64,000 nucleotides of DNA from the NCBI RefSeq assembly GCF_900110425.1, contig NZ_FODS01000018.1, positions 1 through 64,000 on the forward strand, written 5' to 3'. A program made the translations under genes and the position numbers. Source of the stretch: Salinihabitans flavidus (GTDB lineage Bacteria > Pseudomonadota > Alphaproteobacteria > Rhodobacterales > Rhodobacteraceae). The notes under the pieces are model-generated. The model had not been told where the DNA came from. It saw only the letters and a list, made by a program, of their open reading frames with translations, and did not search any database. Positions 17,379-25,394 of this stretch are shown here, one piece after another. Every line of letters begins with the position of its first letter. The first letter of the stretch is position 1.

Positions 17379-18862
17379 CACAGCTTGATCCATGCGGTCT
17401 TGAGATCGACGTATTTATCCAGCGCGTGCAGGGATTTGTCATGCCCGTTGCCCGATTGTTTCACCCCGCCCAGTGGCACGGTGACATCGGCGCCGCCATA
17501 GGTGTTGACATGCACCAGCCCGGCACGGACTCCCGCGATCATGCGGTGCGCGCGCGACAGGTTCGACGTCCAGACCGCCGAGGACAGGCCATAGATGCTG
17601 TCATTGGCCAGCGTCACGGCCTCCTCTTCGGTCTTGAAGGTCTGCACGGCGAGGACGGGGCCGAACACCTCTTGCTGGGCGAGGCGATCTCTCGTCTTGA
17701 CGTCGGTGACGATGGTCGGCTCCATGTAATAGCCGCCGGTCTCTTGCAGGATGCGATTGCCGCCCAAGGCGATGGTGTTGCCTTCGGCCACGGCGCTTTC
17801 GATGAAGCCGAGGTTGCCCTCCAGCTGGTCCAGCGAGTTCACCGCGCCGATCTGGGTGGACAGATCGAGCGGATCGCCCACCTTCAGCGTTTCCGTATGG
17901 CGGGCGACGGCGGCGACGAACTCGTCGTGGATCGACTCTTCCACCAGCAGGCGGGAGCCGGCGACGCAGACCTGCCCGGAGTTGCGGAAGATGCCCATTG
18001 CCGAGACTTTCGCGGCCTCGTCGAGATCGTGAGCGTCGGCAAAGACGATGTTGGGCGATTTGCCGCCCAGTTCCAGATAGCAACGCTTGAGGTTCGAGCG
18101 CGCGGAATATTCCAGCAGGCGGCGGCCCGTCGCGCCCGAGCCGGTGAAGACCATCACGTCCACGTCCATCGACAGCGCCAGCGCCTCGCCCGCGACAGAG
18201 CCCTGACCCGTGACCACGTTGAGCACGCCATCGGGCAGCCCGGCCTCGGACGCAAGCTCCGCCAGACGCAGCAGCGACAGCGAGGCGGTTTCGGCCGGTT
18301 TCAGCACCACCGAGTTGCCCATCGCCAGCGCCGGCGCCAGTTTCCACGCGCCGATCATCAGCGGGAAGTTCCACGGCACGATGGCGCCGACCACGCCCAC
18401 CGGCGTCTTGTGAACAAGGCCCAGAACCGAAGGGTCGGTGGGGGCGATCTCTCCGTAGATCTTGTCGAGCGCCTCGGCGTAATAGCGGAAGGTGCCCGCC
18501 GCCGAGCCCGGCTCTGCCTTGATCGCCATGTTCAGTTCTGTGCCGTTGTCGCGAACCCCCAGAACCGCGAGGTCCAAGGCATTTTCCTCGATCAACTCGG
18601 CCAGACGGAGCAGGATCTTCTTGCGCGCGGCGGGGGCCATGCGCGACCAGCGGCCATCCTCGAACGCCGCGCGGGCGCAGGCCACGGCGCGGTCCACGTC
18701 GGCGGGCGCGGCGCGGGTGAGTGTCGTGAACGCCTTGCCGTCGATGGGGGAGATCACGTCGAGCGTCTCGCCGTTGCCGTCCTGCCAGCCCCCGTCGATG
18801 AAGAGCTTGCGGGGTGGCACCCTAGTGGAGCGGAGCGCGTCGATTTTGGATTGGTCGAGCAT
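17378..18862 (-). CDS. NAD(P)-dependent aldehyde dehydrogenase
   Basis: This 494-residue ALDH-superfamily enzyme has catalytic Asn165 in PWNFPLM, the KPAE cofactor motif, FTGSGATG, Glu264 in LELGGKSP and the nucleophile Cys299 in NSGQVCVAGSRL. It oxidises an aldehyde to the acid in the cytoplasm. In this operon the likely aldehyde is the semialdehyde released by the phospho-lyase-like enzyme encoded next. The frame is open upstream of 18862 but that stretch overlaps TctA; the ATG at 18862 gives a normal ALDH N-terminus and lies 4 bases after the TctA stop. Confidence 0.93.
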   Translation of the reverse strand: MLDQSKIDALRSTRVPPRKLFIDGGWQDGNGETLDVISPIDGKAFTTLTRAAPADVDRAVACARAAFEDGRWSRMAPAARKKILLRLAELIEENALDLAVLGVRDNGTELNMAIKAEPGSAAGTFRYYAEALDKIYGEIAPTDPSVLGLVHKTPVGVVGAIVPWNFPLMIGAWKLAPALAMGNSVVLKPAETASLSLLRLAELASEAGLPDGVLNVVTGQGSVAGEALALSMDVDVMVFTGSGATGRRLLEYSARSNLKRCYLELGGKSPNIVFADAHDLDEAAKVSAMGIFRNSGQVCVAGSRLLVEESIHDEFVAAVARHTETLKVGDPLDLSTQIGAVNSLDQLEGNLGFIESAVAEGNTIALGGNRILQETGGYYMEPTIVTDVKTRDRLAQQEVFGPVLAVQTFKTEEEAVTLANDSIYGLSSAVWTSNLSRAHRMIAGVRAGLVHVNTYGGADVTVPLGGVKQSGNGHDKSLHALDKYVDLKTAWIKL

Positions 18863-18866
18863 TGGA

Positions 18867-20390
18867 CTACCTGAGATGACTGTCGTGAATGTCGTGGTCG
18901 TGATCCGACTCCGCGATGCGGTTGCGGTGTTCACGGATGAGGGTGCGCACATGCAGCACCAGAACGAGAACGATGAGGCCGGCGATGATGGCCGCGATGG
19001 GGCGGTCCACCATGTCGAGCGGGGTCTTGATGCGTGCCATGCCGGAGCGCAGCTTGACCTCCATGATGCCGCCAAGCACCATGCCGAGAATGATCGGCAC
19101 CACCGGCAGGTTCAGCCGCTTGAGCACCAGCCCCAGCACACCGAAGCCCGCCGCGATGGCGCAGTCGGTGACGGAGTTGCGCAGCGAATAGACGCCCACG
19201 AAGCTCAGCGACAGGATGATCACGCCGAGGAACCGGGTGGGAATCTGGATCACGCGGGTGAGCAGGTTGGTGGAGAAGATCAGGAACACCAGCACGATCA
19301 CGTTGAGCAGCAGCATCGCGATATAGAGCGCGTAGACGAAATCGAGATCGTTCTGGAAAAGCTGCGGGCCCGGAATGACGTTATGCACGTAAAAGACCGA
19401 GAGCATCATCGCGGTCAGCGCCTCGCCGGGGATACCAAGCGCCAGAAGCGGGATCATCGCCGCGCCGGGCACGGCGTTGTTGGCGGCCTCCGACGCGATC
19501 AGACCTTCGGGGGACCCCTTGCCGAACTCTTCTGGCGTTTTCGAGGATTTCTGCGCGTAGGTGTAGGACATGAACTGCGCGGTGAACTCGCCCACGCCAG
19601 GGATCATCCCCATCACCACGCCGAACCCCGACGACGAGGTGGCGACGCGCTTGTGGCGGAACAGCTCTCCCATCTTCGAGAAGACGTTGCCCTTGACCGG
19701 CTGGGGGTGGGGGGTGGTGTCGCGGTCCACCAGAAGCATGAACGCCTGGCTGATGGCGAACAGGCCCAGCACCACGACGATCAGATCGAACCCGCTTGTC
19801 AGCCAGCTTTGATCGAAGGTGAAGCGGCGGGTGTATTTCACCGGCTCAAGCCCCACGGTGTTGAGAAAGATTCCGAAGAAGGCCAGCATACCGGCGGCGA
19901 ACACCTGCCCTCGGTGCGCCAGCACCACCAGGATGATCCCCAGAAGCGCGGCGAGAAAGATCTCCCGGCTGCCGAAATGCGGGGCGATGAGGGCCAGTAG
20001 AGGGGCCAGAAGGATCAGGCAGAGGATGGCGAAGACGCCGCCGAAGAACGACGCGGTATAGGCCAGCGCAAGTGCGCGCTGCGCCTCGCCGCGCAGTGTC
20101 ATCGGGTGGCCGTCATAGGTGGTGAGCGCGTTGACCGCCGTGCCGGGCGTGTTGATCAGGATCGCCGGCAGTGCGCCGCCATACATCGAGGAGCCGTAGA
20201 TCCCCAGCAGCATGGTCAGCCCCACGATGGGGTCGAAGGAGAATGTCGCCGGCAGCAGGATGGCGATGGCCACCGCCGCGCCGACGCCGGGAATGGCGCC
20301 GATGATCACGCCGCCGATGGAGCCGATCAGAAGCGCGACGACCACATCCCAGCGCGCGAGAAGCTCCAGCCCGGAAAACAGGGTGTCCAT
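18867..20390 (-). CDS. Tripartite tricarboxylate transporter large permease, TctA family
   Basis: The 507-residue protein has about twelve membrane helices and the TctA signatures GSIGGVIIGAIPGVGAAVAIAI near the N-terminus and GMIPGVGEFTAQFMSY in the middle. It forms the main translocation subunit of a TTT system, working with the small TctB subunit and the periplasmic TctC. TTT systems carry carboxylates and other small acids; the operon suggests an amino-acid-like or hydroxylated amine substrate. It follows tctB by 14 bases. Confidence 0.93.
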   Translation of the reverse strand: MDTLFSGLELLARWDVVVALLIGSIGGVIIGAIPGVGAAVAIAILLPATFSFDPIVGLTMLLGIYGSSMYGGALPAILINTPGTAVNALTTYDGHPMTLRGEAQRALALAYTASFFGGVFAILCLILLAPLLALIAPHFGSREIFLAALLGIILVVLAHRGQVFAAGMLAFFGIFLNTVGLEPVKYTRRFTFDQSWLTSGFDLIVVVLGLFAISQAFMLLVDRDTTPHPQPVKGNVFSKMGELFRHKRVATSSSGFGVVMGMIPGVGEFTAQFMSYTYAQKSSKTPEEFGKGSPEGLIASEAANNAVPGAAMIPLLALGIPGEALTAMMLSVFYVHNVIPGPQLFQNDLDFVYALYIAMLLLNVIVLVFLIFSTNLLTRVIQIPTRFLGVIILSLSFVGVYSLRNSVTDCAIAAGFGVLGLVLKRLNLPVVPIILGMVLGGIMEVKLRSGMARIKTPLDMVDRPIAAIIAGLIVLVLVLHVRTLIREHRNRIAESDHDHDIHDSHLR

Positions 20391-20404
20391 GTCTCAGGCC
20401 CTTT

Positions 20405-20944
20405 TCAGAAATAGGTCAGCATGAAGGAGCGCATCGCGCCCGGCAGGTATTCGTAGATCGCGCCGCCGGGCACCTTCACCTGAAGGAAGGACTTGAACAG
20501 AAGCACGATGGCAAGGGCGGTCAGCGCGGCGAAGCCGAGCATCCGGCCGCCGCGATAGCCAAGGCGGAACGTCAGGATCACGGCAAAGGCCACGGTGGAG
20601 AGCAGATAGCCCAGTTGCGGCACGAGCAGCACGTAGACGAGGAACCACGCCACATACTCCAGCGATCGCAGCCAGAAGGTCACCTCTGCCAGCCGTCCGG
20701 GAATGCGGGGCGAGATGAATGAGCTGGCCAGATGCAGCGCGCCGAATATCGCCATGCCCCAGACCGCCACCGCGGGCCAGAATGCAGGCTGCGCGACAAG
20801 CTGCGTGCGCTTTACCCATTCGGTCTGCGTGCCGAGGTTGGCCAGCAGGAAAAGGGCGAAGAGCATGAAAAAGACAGCGAAAACAAGGTCTCCGGGACGC
20901 CGGTAACGCTTGAAGAGGTCCTGAAGGGTCTTGATGCGAGACAT
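20405..20944 (-). CDS. Tripartite tricarboxylate transporter small permease, TctB family
   Basis: This 179-residue protein has four hydrophobic segments, beginning with DLVFAVFFMLFALFLLANLG and including FLVYVLLVPQLGYLLSTVAF. Its size and position between the TctC and TctA genes match TctB. It is needed for TTT transport together with TctA. A strong hairpin (20979-21005) lies between it and the upstream tctC gene. Confidence 0.88.
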   Translation of the reverse strand: MSRIKTLQDLFKRYRRPGDLVFAVFFMLFALFLLANLGTQTEWVKRTQLVAQPAFWPAVAVWGMAIFGALHLASSFISPRIPGRLAEVTFWLRSLEYVAWFLVYVLLVPQLGYLLSTVAFAVILTFRLGYRGGRMLGFAALTALAIVLLFKSFLQVKVPGGAIYEYLPGAMRSFMLTYF

Positions 20945-20978
20945 CCGTGGGCTCTTTCAGGCAGAAGGAAGGGAAGAT

Positions 20979-21005
20979 GGACCGGCGGGGCGTTCCCGCC
21001 GGTCC
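20979..21005 (-). promoter_or_regulatory. Intercistronic GC hairpin between TctC and TctB genes
   Basis: GGACCGGCGGG and CCCGCCGGTCC form a perfect 11-bp stem with a five-base loop. It begins 10 bases past the TctC stop in the transcribed direction and lacks a T tract. It is well placed to protect the 3' end of the tctC message or reduce read-through to the permease genes. Confidence 0.65.
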
Positions 21006-21015
21006 GGGAGCTGAA

Positions 21016-21957
21016 TCACTCCAGCATCTGTTCGATGCGGCCCAGCGTTTCGATGTCCTTCTCGATCAGCGCGTTCACCTCTTCGGGGTCCTGCCAGTAG
21101 ACCAGCGCGCCGGTTTCAGCGGCCAGTTTCTGTGCCTTGTCGGACATCACGGTTTCCTTGGCCACCGCGATGATCTTGTCGCGCGCCTCTTGCGGCACGT
21201 CCTTGTGCACGAACAGCCCGTTCCACAGCGCGATGTCAAGCTCGGGCGCCAGTTCGGCTACGGTGGGGGTGTCGGGGGTCAGGCTGATGCGTTCGCCGCC
21301 GATGGAGGCGAGCACCTTCACGTCGTCAAGGCACGGCATGATCAGTTGCAGCGTGGTGTTGATCACGTCCACATCGCCTGAGGCCAGCGTGTTGCAGTCC
21401 AGCGCGTCGAAGGCCGCGTCAGAGGAGAACTCGAACCCCTTGGTCTCGGCCAGTGCGAAGGTCACCTGCGTGGGCACCAGCGGCGCGCCGAAGTGGCCAA
21501 GCGCCACATCGTTGTCCTGCGCGTGGGCCGCGAGCCCGTCTATATCGTCATAGGGCGCGTCCCCGGAGGTGGCGATCACGAAGGGATAGGTGAGGAAATT
21601 GCCCAGCGGCTCGAACGGGTTGGGGTTCAACTCGGGAATCCCGATCTGCGGGCCGACCACCGGCACCGCGATAATGAACGATCCAACAGTGTAGCCGTCG
21701 GCGGGTGCATTGGCCACGTCGATGGCGCCGGGGAAGGGGCCGCCGCCGCCACCGGGTTTGTTCACCACGGCGGCCGGCACGCCGTATTCGGCCTGAAAGT
21801 TGTCCGCGATCATCCGCGTCAGCACATCCTCAAGATCCCCCGGAGGCCAGGGCACCACGAATTCGACCGGCTTTTCGGGGTATTCGGCCACTGCGGCGCC
21901 ACCCATTGCGGCCATGGCGATGGCCAGCGCCCCGCCAAGCATTGTTCTGGTTGTCAT
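21016..21957 (-). CDS. TTT-family periplasmic solute-binding protein, TctC family
   Basis: The 313-residue product starts MTTRTMLGGALAIAMAAMGG, a signal peptide, followed by EYPEKPVEFVVPWPPGD, the N-terminal hallmark of TctC/Bug proteins. GGGGPFPGAIDVANAPADGYTVG is the family ligand loop. It binds the substrate in the periplasm and passes it to TctAB. I chose the ATG at 21957 because AGGGAGAGAA lies just upstream; the frame stays open to 22080 but into the operator region. It is the first gene of the catabolic operon and is divergent from the IclR gene. Confidence 0.92.
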   Translation of the reverse strand: MTTRTMLGGALAIAMAAMGGAAVAEYPEKPVEFVVPWPPGDLEDVLTRMIADNFQAEYGVPAAVVNKPGGGGGPFPGAIDVANAPADGYTVGSFIIAVPVVGPQIGIPELNPNPFEPLGNFLTYPFVIATSGDAPYDDIDGLAAHAQDNDVALGHFGAPLVPTQVTFALAETKGFEFSSDAAFDALDCNTLASGDVDVINTTLQLIMPCLDDVKVLASIGGERISLTPDTPTVAELAPELDIALWNGLFVHKDVPQEARDKIIAVAKETVMSDKAQKLAAETGALVYWQDPEEVNALIEKDIETLGRIEQMLE

Positions 21958-21980
21958 GCGTTCTCTCCCTGTTGCACGTC

Positions 21981-22041
21981 GGTTCATATAGTGAACCATA
22001 GGTTCGAAAATAGATTGACAGGTTAACGATATTTCTGTCAA
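21981..22041. promoter_or_regulatory. Divergent promoter with nested palindromes, probable IclR operator
   Basis: GGTTCA-TATAG-TGAACC (21981-21997) is a perfect inverted repeat, and its right arm also pairs with GGTTC at 22001-22005. A second inverted repeat, TTGACAG (22015-22021) and CTGTCAA (22035-22041), places a TTGACA-like -35 element on each strand. The IclR protein from 22115 is the obvious candidate ligand, controlling both itself and the tctC operon. Confidence 0.65.
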
Positions 22042-22114
22042 CACTATTCTCAGGGTGACGCAATCGGACTCGTCCGGCAAAGAATTTTTCCACGGTCAGG
22101 GAGGGGCGCAAACA

Positions 22115-22960
22115 ATGGGAACGGTATCCAAAGCCTTGTCTCTTATCGGCTTTTTCTCTCGCGCGCGGCCCCTGATCGGGTTGAGCGAAATGTCCCGGCT
22201 GTCGGGCCTGAACAAGGCGACGGTTCACCGGCTGCTCAGCGAAATGGCAGAGCAGGGATTCGTCGAGCAGGCCGGGACGGGACGGGCGTACCGCCTCGGC
22301 CCGATCTACCCGCGTCTGGCCGCGCTGCGGGAGGCTGCGGTGCCAACACGCGAGGTGGCGCAGCGGGTGCTGGAGCGGATCAGCCACGAGACCGGCGAGA
22401 CCGCGCATCTTTCACTGGTCCAGGGCGGCCGGCTCAGCGTCGTGGCCTATGCCTACAGCCCGCAGCACGGCACGCGCGTGACCATGGAGGACGCCGACGA
22501 GATCGGATTTCACAGCACAAGTTCCGGTCTCGCGGTGCTGGCCTACAGCGCGCAGGAGTTTACCGAGGCAATCCTTACCGGCCCGTTGGAACAGCGCACG
22601 CCACTGACCGAGACCGACCCCGACGCCCTGCGCCGGACCATTGCAACGGTGCGCGAGACCGGCATTTCAGAGAGCGTGAGCGGGTTCGAGATCGACGTTC
22701 ATTCCCATGCCTGCCCGATCTTCGACGCCGCGCAGTGCTGTATCGGCGGGGTGGCCGTGGCGGCCCCGATCAGCCGCATGGACGAGGCGTTGCGCGCGCA
22801 TGTCCGCGCCGTTCTGCCCCGCAGCGCCATCGAACTGACGCGGCTTCTTGGCGGGTTCGCGCCGGATGCCTTTCTGCGGCTGGCCGCGAAAACCTCCGGG
22901 CCCGCCGTGCAAGATACCCCTCCCCAGCCGGGCCACGGCCTGGCCGCTTCGAAAGGATAA
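22115..22960 (+). CDS. IclR-family transcriptional regulator
   Basis: I chose the ATG at 22115 because AGGGAGGGG ends nine bases upstream; a GTG at 22055 is an in-frame alternative that would overlap the operator. The product (281 residues) begins with the IclR winged helix (VSKALSLIGFFS, LSEMSRLSGLNKATVHRLLSEM) and has the C-terminal effector domain (AHLSLVQGGRLSVVAY, HSTSSGLAVLAY, and GGVAVAAP). It likely responds to the substrate of the divergent TTT operon. The aminotransferase ATG follows four bases after its stop, so they are co-transcribed. Confidence 0.9.
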   Translation: MGTVSKALSLIGFFSRARPLIGLSEMSRLSGLNKATVHRLLSEMAEQGFVEQAGTGRAYRLGPIYPRLAALREAAVPTREVAQRVLERISHETGETAHLSLVQGGRLSVVAYAYSPQHGTRVTMEDADEIGFHSTSSGLAVLAYSAQEFTEAILTGPLEQRTPLTETDPDALRRTIATVRETGISESVSGFEIDVHSHACPIFDAAQCCIGGVAVAAPISRMDEALRAHVRAVLPRSAIELTRLLGGFAPDAFLRLAAKTSGPAVQDTPPQPGHGLAASKG

Positions 22961-22964
22961 CCCG

Positions 22965-24320
22965 ATGAAAGACAGCAATTTTCTCAAGGAAAAGAACGCC
23001 AGATCGTTCTGGCATCCGATGGCGCATCCCGCCGACAGCCTTGCCAACCCGCCCACCATCGTGACCGGGGCGCGGGGGGTTCGGATCTCGGATGTGGACG
23101 GGCATGAGGTCGTCGACGCCGTGGGCGGTCTGTGGAACGTCAACCTGGGCTTTTCCTGCGCGCCGGTGAAGGCGGCCATCGCGCAGCAGCTTGAGGCGCT
23201 GCCGTATTACTCCACCTTCCGGGGCACGACGAACGACGCGGTGATCGAGCTGAGCGAGGAACTGCGGGAGTTCTTTGCCCCTGACGGGCTGGAGCGCGCG
23301 TTCTACACCTCGGGCGGATCGGATTCGGTGGAGACCGCGCTGCGGCTGGCGCGGCAGTATCACAAGATCCGTGGAGACGCCGGGCGCACCAAGTTTCTCA
23401 GCCTGAAAAAGGGGTATCACGGCACCCATTTCGGTGGCGCCTCCGTCAATGGCAATGCCAATTTCCGGACGCAATATGAACCGCTTATGCCCGGATGCTA
23501 TCATATTCCGGCGCCCTACGCCTATCGCAATCCCTTCGGCGAAACGGACCCCGAAAAGCTGTCGCAACTGTGCCTTCAGGCGCTGGCCGACGAGATCGCC
23601 TTTCAGGGGGCGGAGACGATTGCCGCGCTGATCATGGAGCCCGTTCTGGGTGCGGGCGGTGTGATCGTGCCGCATGAAAATTTCATGCCCGGCGTGCGGG
23701 AGATCTGTTCGAAACACGGTATCCTGCTGATCGCCGATGAGGTGATCACCGCCTTCGGCCGCACCGGAAGCTGGACCGGCAGCCGCCATTGGGGTGTGCA
23801 ACCGGACCTGATGTGCACCGCCAAGGCGATCACGAACGGCTATTTCCCCTTTGGCGCGGTGATGATCGCGGGGCATGTGGCCGAGACGTTCGAGAAGGAT
23901 ACCACCGGGCGGGCGTCGATCGGGCACGGCTATACCTATTCCGGCCACCCGGTCGGGGCGGCCGCCGCGCTGGCCTGTCTGGCGGAGACCAAGCGGTTGA
24001 AAGTCAACGAAAATGCCGCCGCGCGGGGCGCCGAGCTTTATGCCGGGGTGCGGGCAATGGCCGACAAGCACGCGCTTGTGGGCGATGTGCGCGGAGGGCA
24101 AGGGCTTATGTGCGCGCTGGAGCTTGTGAGCGACCGCGCCGCCAAGACCCCGATCGACAAGAGCACCATCGGCAAGGTGCAGGAAGCCGCCTATCAAAGC
24201 GGGGCGATGATCCGCGTTTCCGGGCCGAATGTCATTCTGTCGCCGCCACTTGTGCTGACGTCAGACGATGTTCAGACCATCTTGACGGCCGTTGACGCGG
24301 GGCTTTCGGCGGTCGCCTGA
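22965..24320 (+). CDS. Class III aminotransferase, omega-amino acid type
   Basis: This 451-residue PLP enzyme starts DSNFLKEKNARSFWHPMAHP, resembling the omega-amino acid or taurine:pyruvate aminotransferase group. Visible features are YTSGGSDSVETALRLAR, Asp258 in LIADEVITAFGRTG and Schiff-base Lys287 in CTAKAITNGYFP. It should transfer an amino group from an amine or omega-amino acid to pyruvate or a similar acceptor. It is co-transcribed with the IclR gene and closed by a strong terminator, so it probably belongs to the same substrate pathway as the divergent TTT operon. Confidence 0.9.
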   Translation: MKDSNFLKEKNARSFWHPMAHPADSLANPPTIVTGARGVRISDVDGHEVVDAVGGLWNVNLGFSCAPVKAAIAQQLEALPYYSTFRGTTNDAVIELSEELREFFAPDGLERAFYTSGGSDSVETALRLARQYHKIRGDAGRTKFLSLKKGYHGTHFGGASVNGNANFRTQYEPLMPGCYHIPAPYAYRNPFGETDPEKLSQLCLQALADEIAFQGAETIAALIMEPVLGAGGVIVPHENFMPGVREICSKHGILLIADEVITAFGRTGSWTGSRHWGVQPDLMCTAKAITNGYFPFGAVMIAGHVAETFEKDTTGRASIGHGYTYSGHPVGAAAALACLAETKRLKVNENAAARGAELYAGVRAMADKHALVGDVRGGQGLMCALELVSDRAAKTPIDKSTIGKVQEAAYQSGAMIRVSGPNVILSPPLVLTSDDVQTILTAVDAGLSAVA

Positions 24321-24328
24321 GTGGTGGG

Positions 24329-24352
24329 AAGGGGGCCTTCGGGCCCCTTTTT
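24329..24352 (+). terminator. Rho-independent terminator of the IclR-aminotransferase unit
   Basis: GGGGCC-TTCG-GGCCCC, a perfect stem with a stable TTCG tetraloop, is followed by TTTTT. It begins 9 bases after the aminotransferase stop. Confidence 0.9.
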
Positions 24353-24393
24353 GCTCGAATCAGGGTTAACGTGCTGATTTGGCGGGAAAACCC

Positions 24394-24435
24394 GTTTCGG
24401 TATAACGTCGGTATTTTGTCGGTATCACGTCGGTG
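24394..24435 (+). repeat. Dispersed 11-bp tandem repeat, copy after the aminotransferase terminator
   Basis: Four units can be aligned: a degenerate GTTTCGGTATA, then ACGTCGGTATT (24405-24415), TTGTCGGTATC and ACGTCGGTG. GTTAAC at 24365-24370 and GGGAAAACCC precede it. The rest of the gap up to 24617 holds only small GC stems such as GCGGTGA/TCACCGC at 24481-24502. Confidence 0.88.
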
Positions 24436-24617
24436 GCGCTGGCCCGCGCGGCGCCCGAAGGCGCGCCGTTAAAAGGGTGCGCGGTGAGAGTTTGTTCACC
24501 GCGGTAAAGATCGGGTTGATGCGGGGCGGGCCGGGCAGGGGCACTGCCCCGTCGCCACGTTGCGGCGACTACCCGAAGCATTGAGAAAAGACGAAGCCCG
24601 GCGGGCGCCGCGGCGTG

Positions 24618-25394
24618 TCAGGCGGGGAGCGCGGCCAGCGCGCGGCGCAGCGCGGTGACTCGGTCGGCGTTGTCGCGCGCGAGGCTGCCGTCGGCATGCC
24701 AGAGAGAGTTCTCGAACCCAACGCGGCATTTTCCGCCGCGTTCATGGGCAGAAACAAGGCAGGCGGTTTCCGCGCGCCCGAAGGCGCAGGCGGCCCAGTC
24801 CGGCGCGAGCCCACGGCGGGCCATTTCCGTCAGGAAGGGGTCGAGGTCGGCGGGGTCGCTTTCCTGTCGGTTGGCATGGCGGCCCAGAACATGAATGACC
24901 TGAAGGTTTGGGGCGCGCAGAAGCGCCTCCGGCAGCATATCGCAGAGCAGGGCGATGTCGCCGCGATCATAGAGTATATGCTGCACCGCGATTCCGGCGG
25001 CGGCGCAGTCCTCGAAGAAGGCGGCGGTGGTGGCGCGGTCCTGGCCTTCGGTGATCTCTCGGATGGAGACGGAGACCATGTCCGCGCCGCTGTCCAATGC
25101 CACGCGGCGCTGATGCGGCGGGGCGTAGCGGCCGGCCGTCTCTGTCGTGATCTGGACGGCCATGCCGGGGACTGTGCGGGCCAGTTCGGCCAGCGCCTCG
25201 GCATAGCGGCCGGTATCGAGCAGGTGACGGCCCTCGTCGTCGCGCAGGTGCAGGTGCAGCCCGTCCGCGCCGGCGTCGAAACAGGCGCGCGCGGTGGCGG
25301 TGGTCTCGGGCAGGGTGATGGGCAGGGCCGGATGATCGGCCTTGCCGCGCCGCGCGCCATTGGGCGCGACCATGAGCCGGGGCAGGGCCCGCAT
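24618..25394 (-). CDS. BKACE-family (DUF849) beta-keto acid cleavage enzyme-like protein
   Basis: The 258-residue product has MVAPNGARRGKADHPALPIT and the metal-binding His47-Leu-His49 in GLHLHLRD, features of the beta-keto acid cleavage enzyme family. Family members condense a beta-keto acid with acetyl-CoA to give acetoacetate and a new acyl-CoA. GADMVSVSIREI probably provides the glutamate ligand. It is somewhat shorter than common members of 270-310 residues. Its ATG overlaps the stop of the upstream aminotransferase, so a transamination then C-C cleavage sequence is plausible. The exact substrate is unknown. Confidence 0.85.
   Translation of the reverse strand: MRALPRLMVAPNGARRGKADHPALPITLPETTATARACFDAGADGLHLHLRDDEGRHLLDTGRYAEALAELARTVPGMAVQITTETAGRYAPPHQRRVALDSGADMVSVSIREITEGQDRATTAAFFEDCAAAGIAVQHILYDRGDIALLCDMLPEALLRAPNLQVIHVLGRHANRQESDPADLDPFLTEMARRGLAPDWAACAFGRAETACLVSAHERGGKCRVGFENSLWHADGSLARDNADRVTALRRALAALPA

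Noticed and set aside
17426-18874. A 482-codon plus-strand open frame over the aldehyde dehydrogenase
   Set aside because: It is antisense to a complete ALDH with catalytic Cys, Glu and Asn, and has biased composition.
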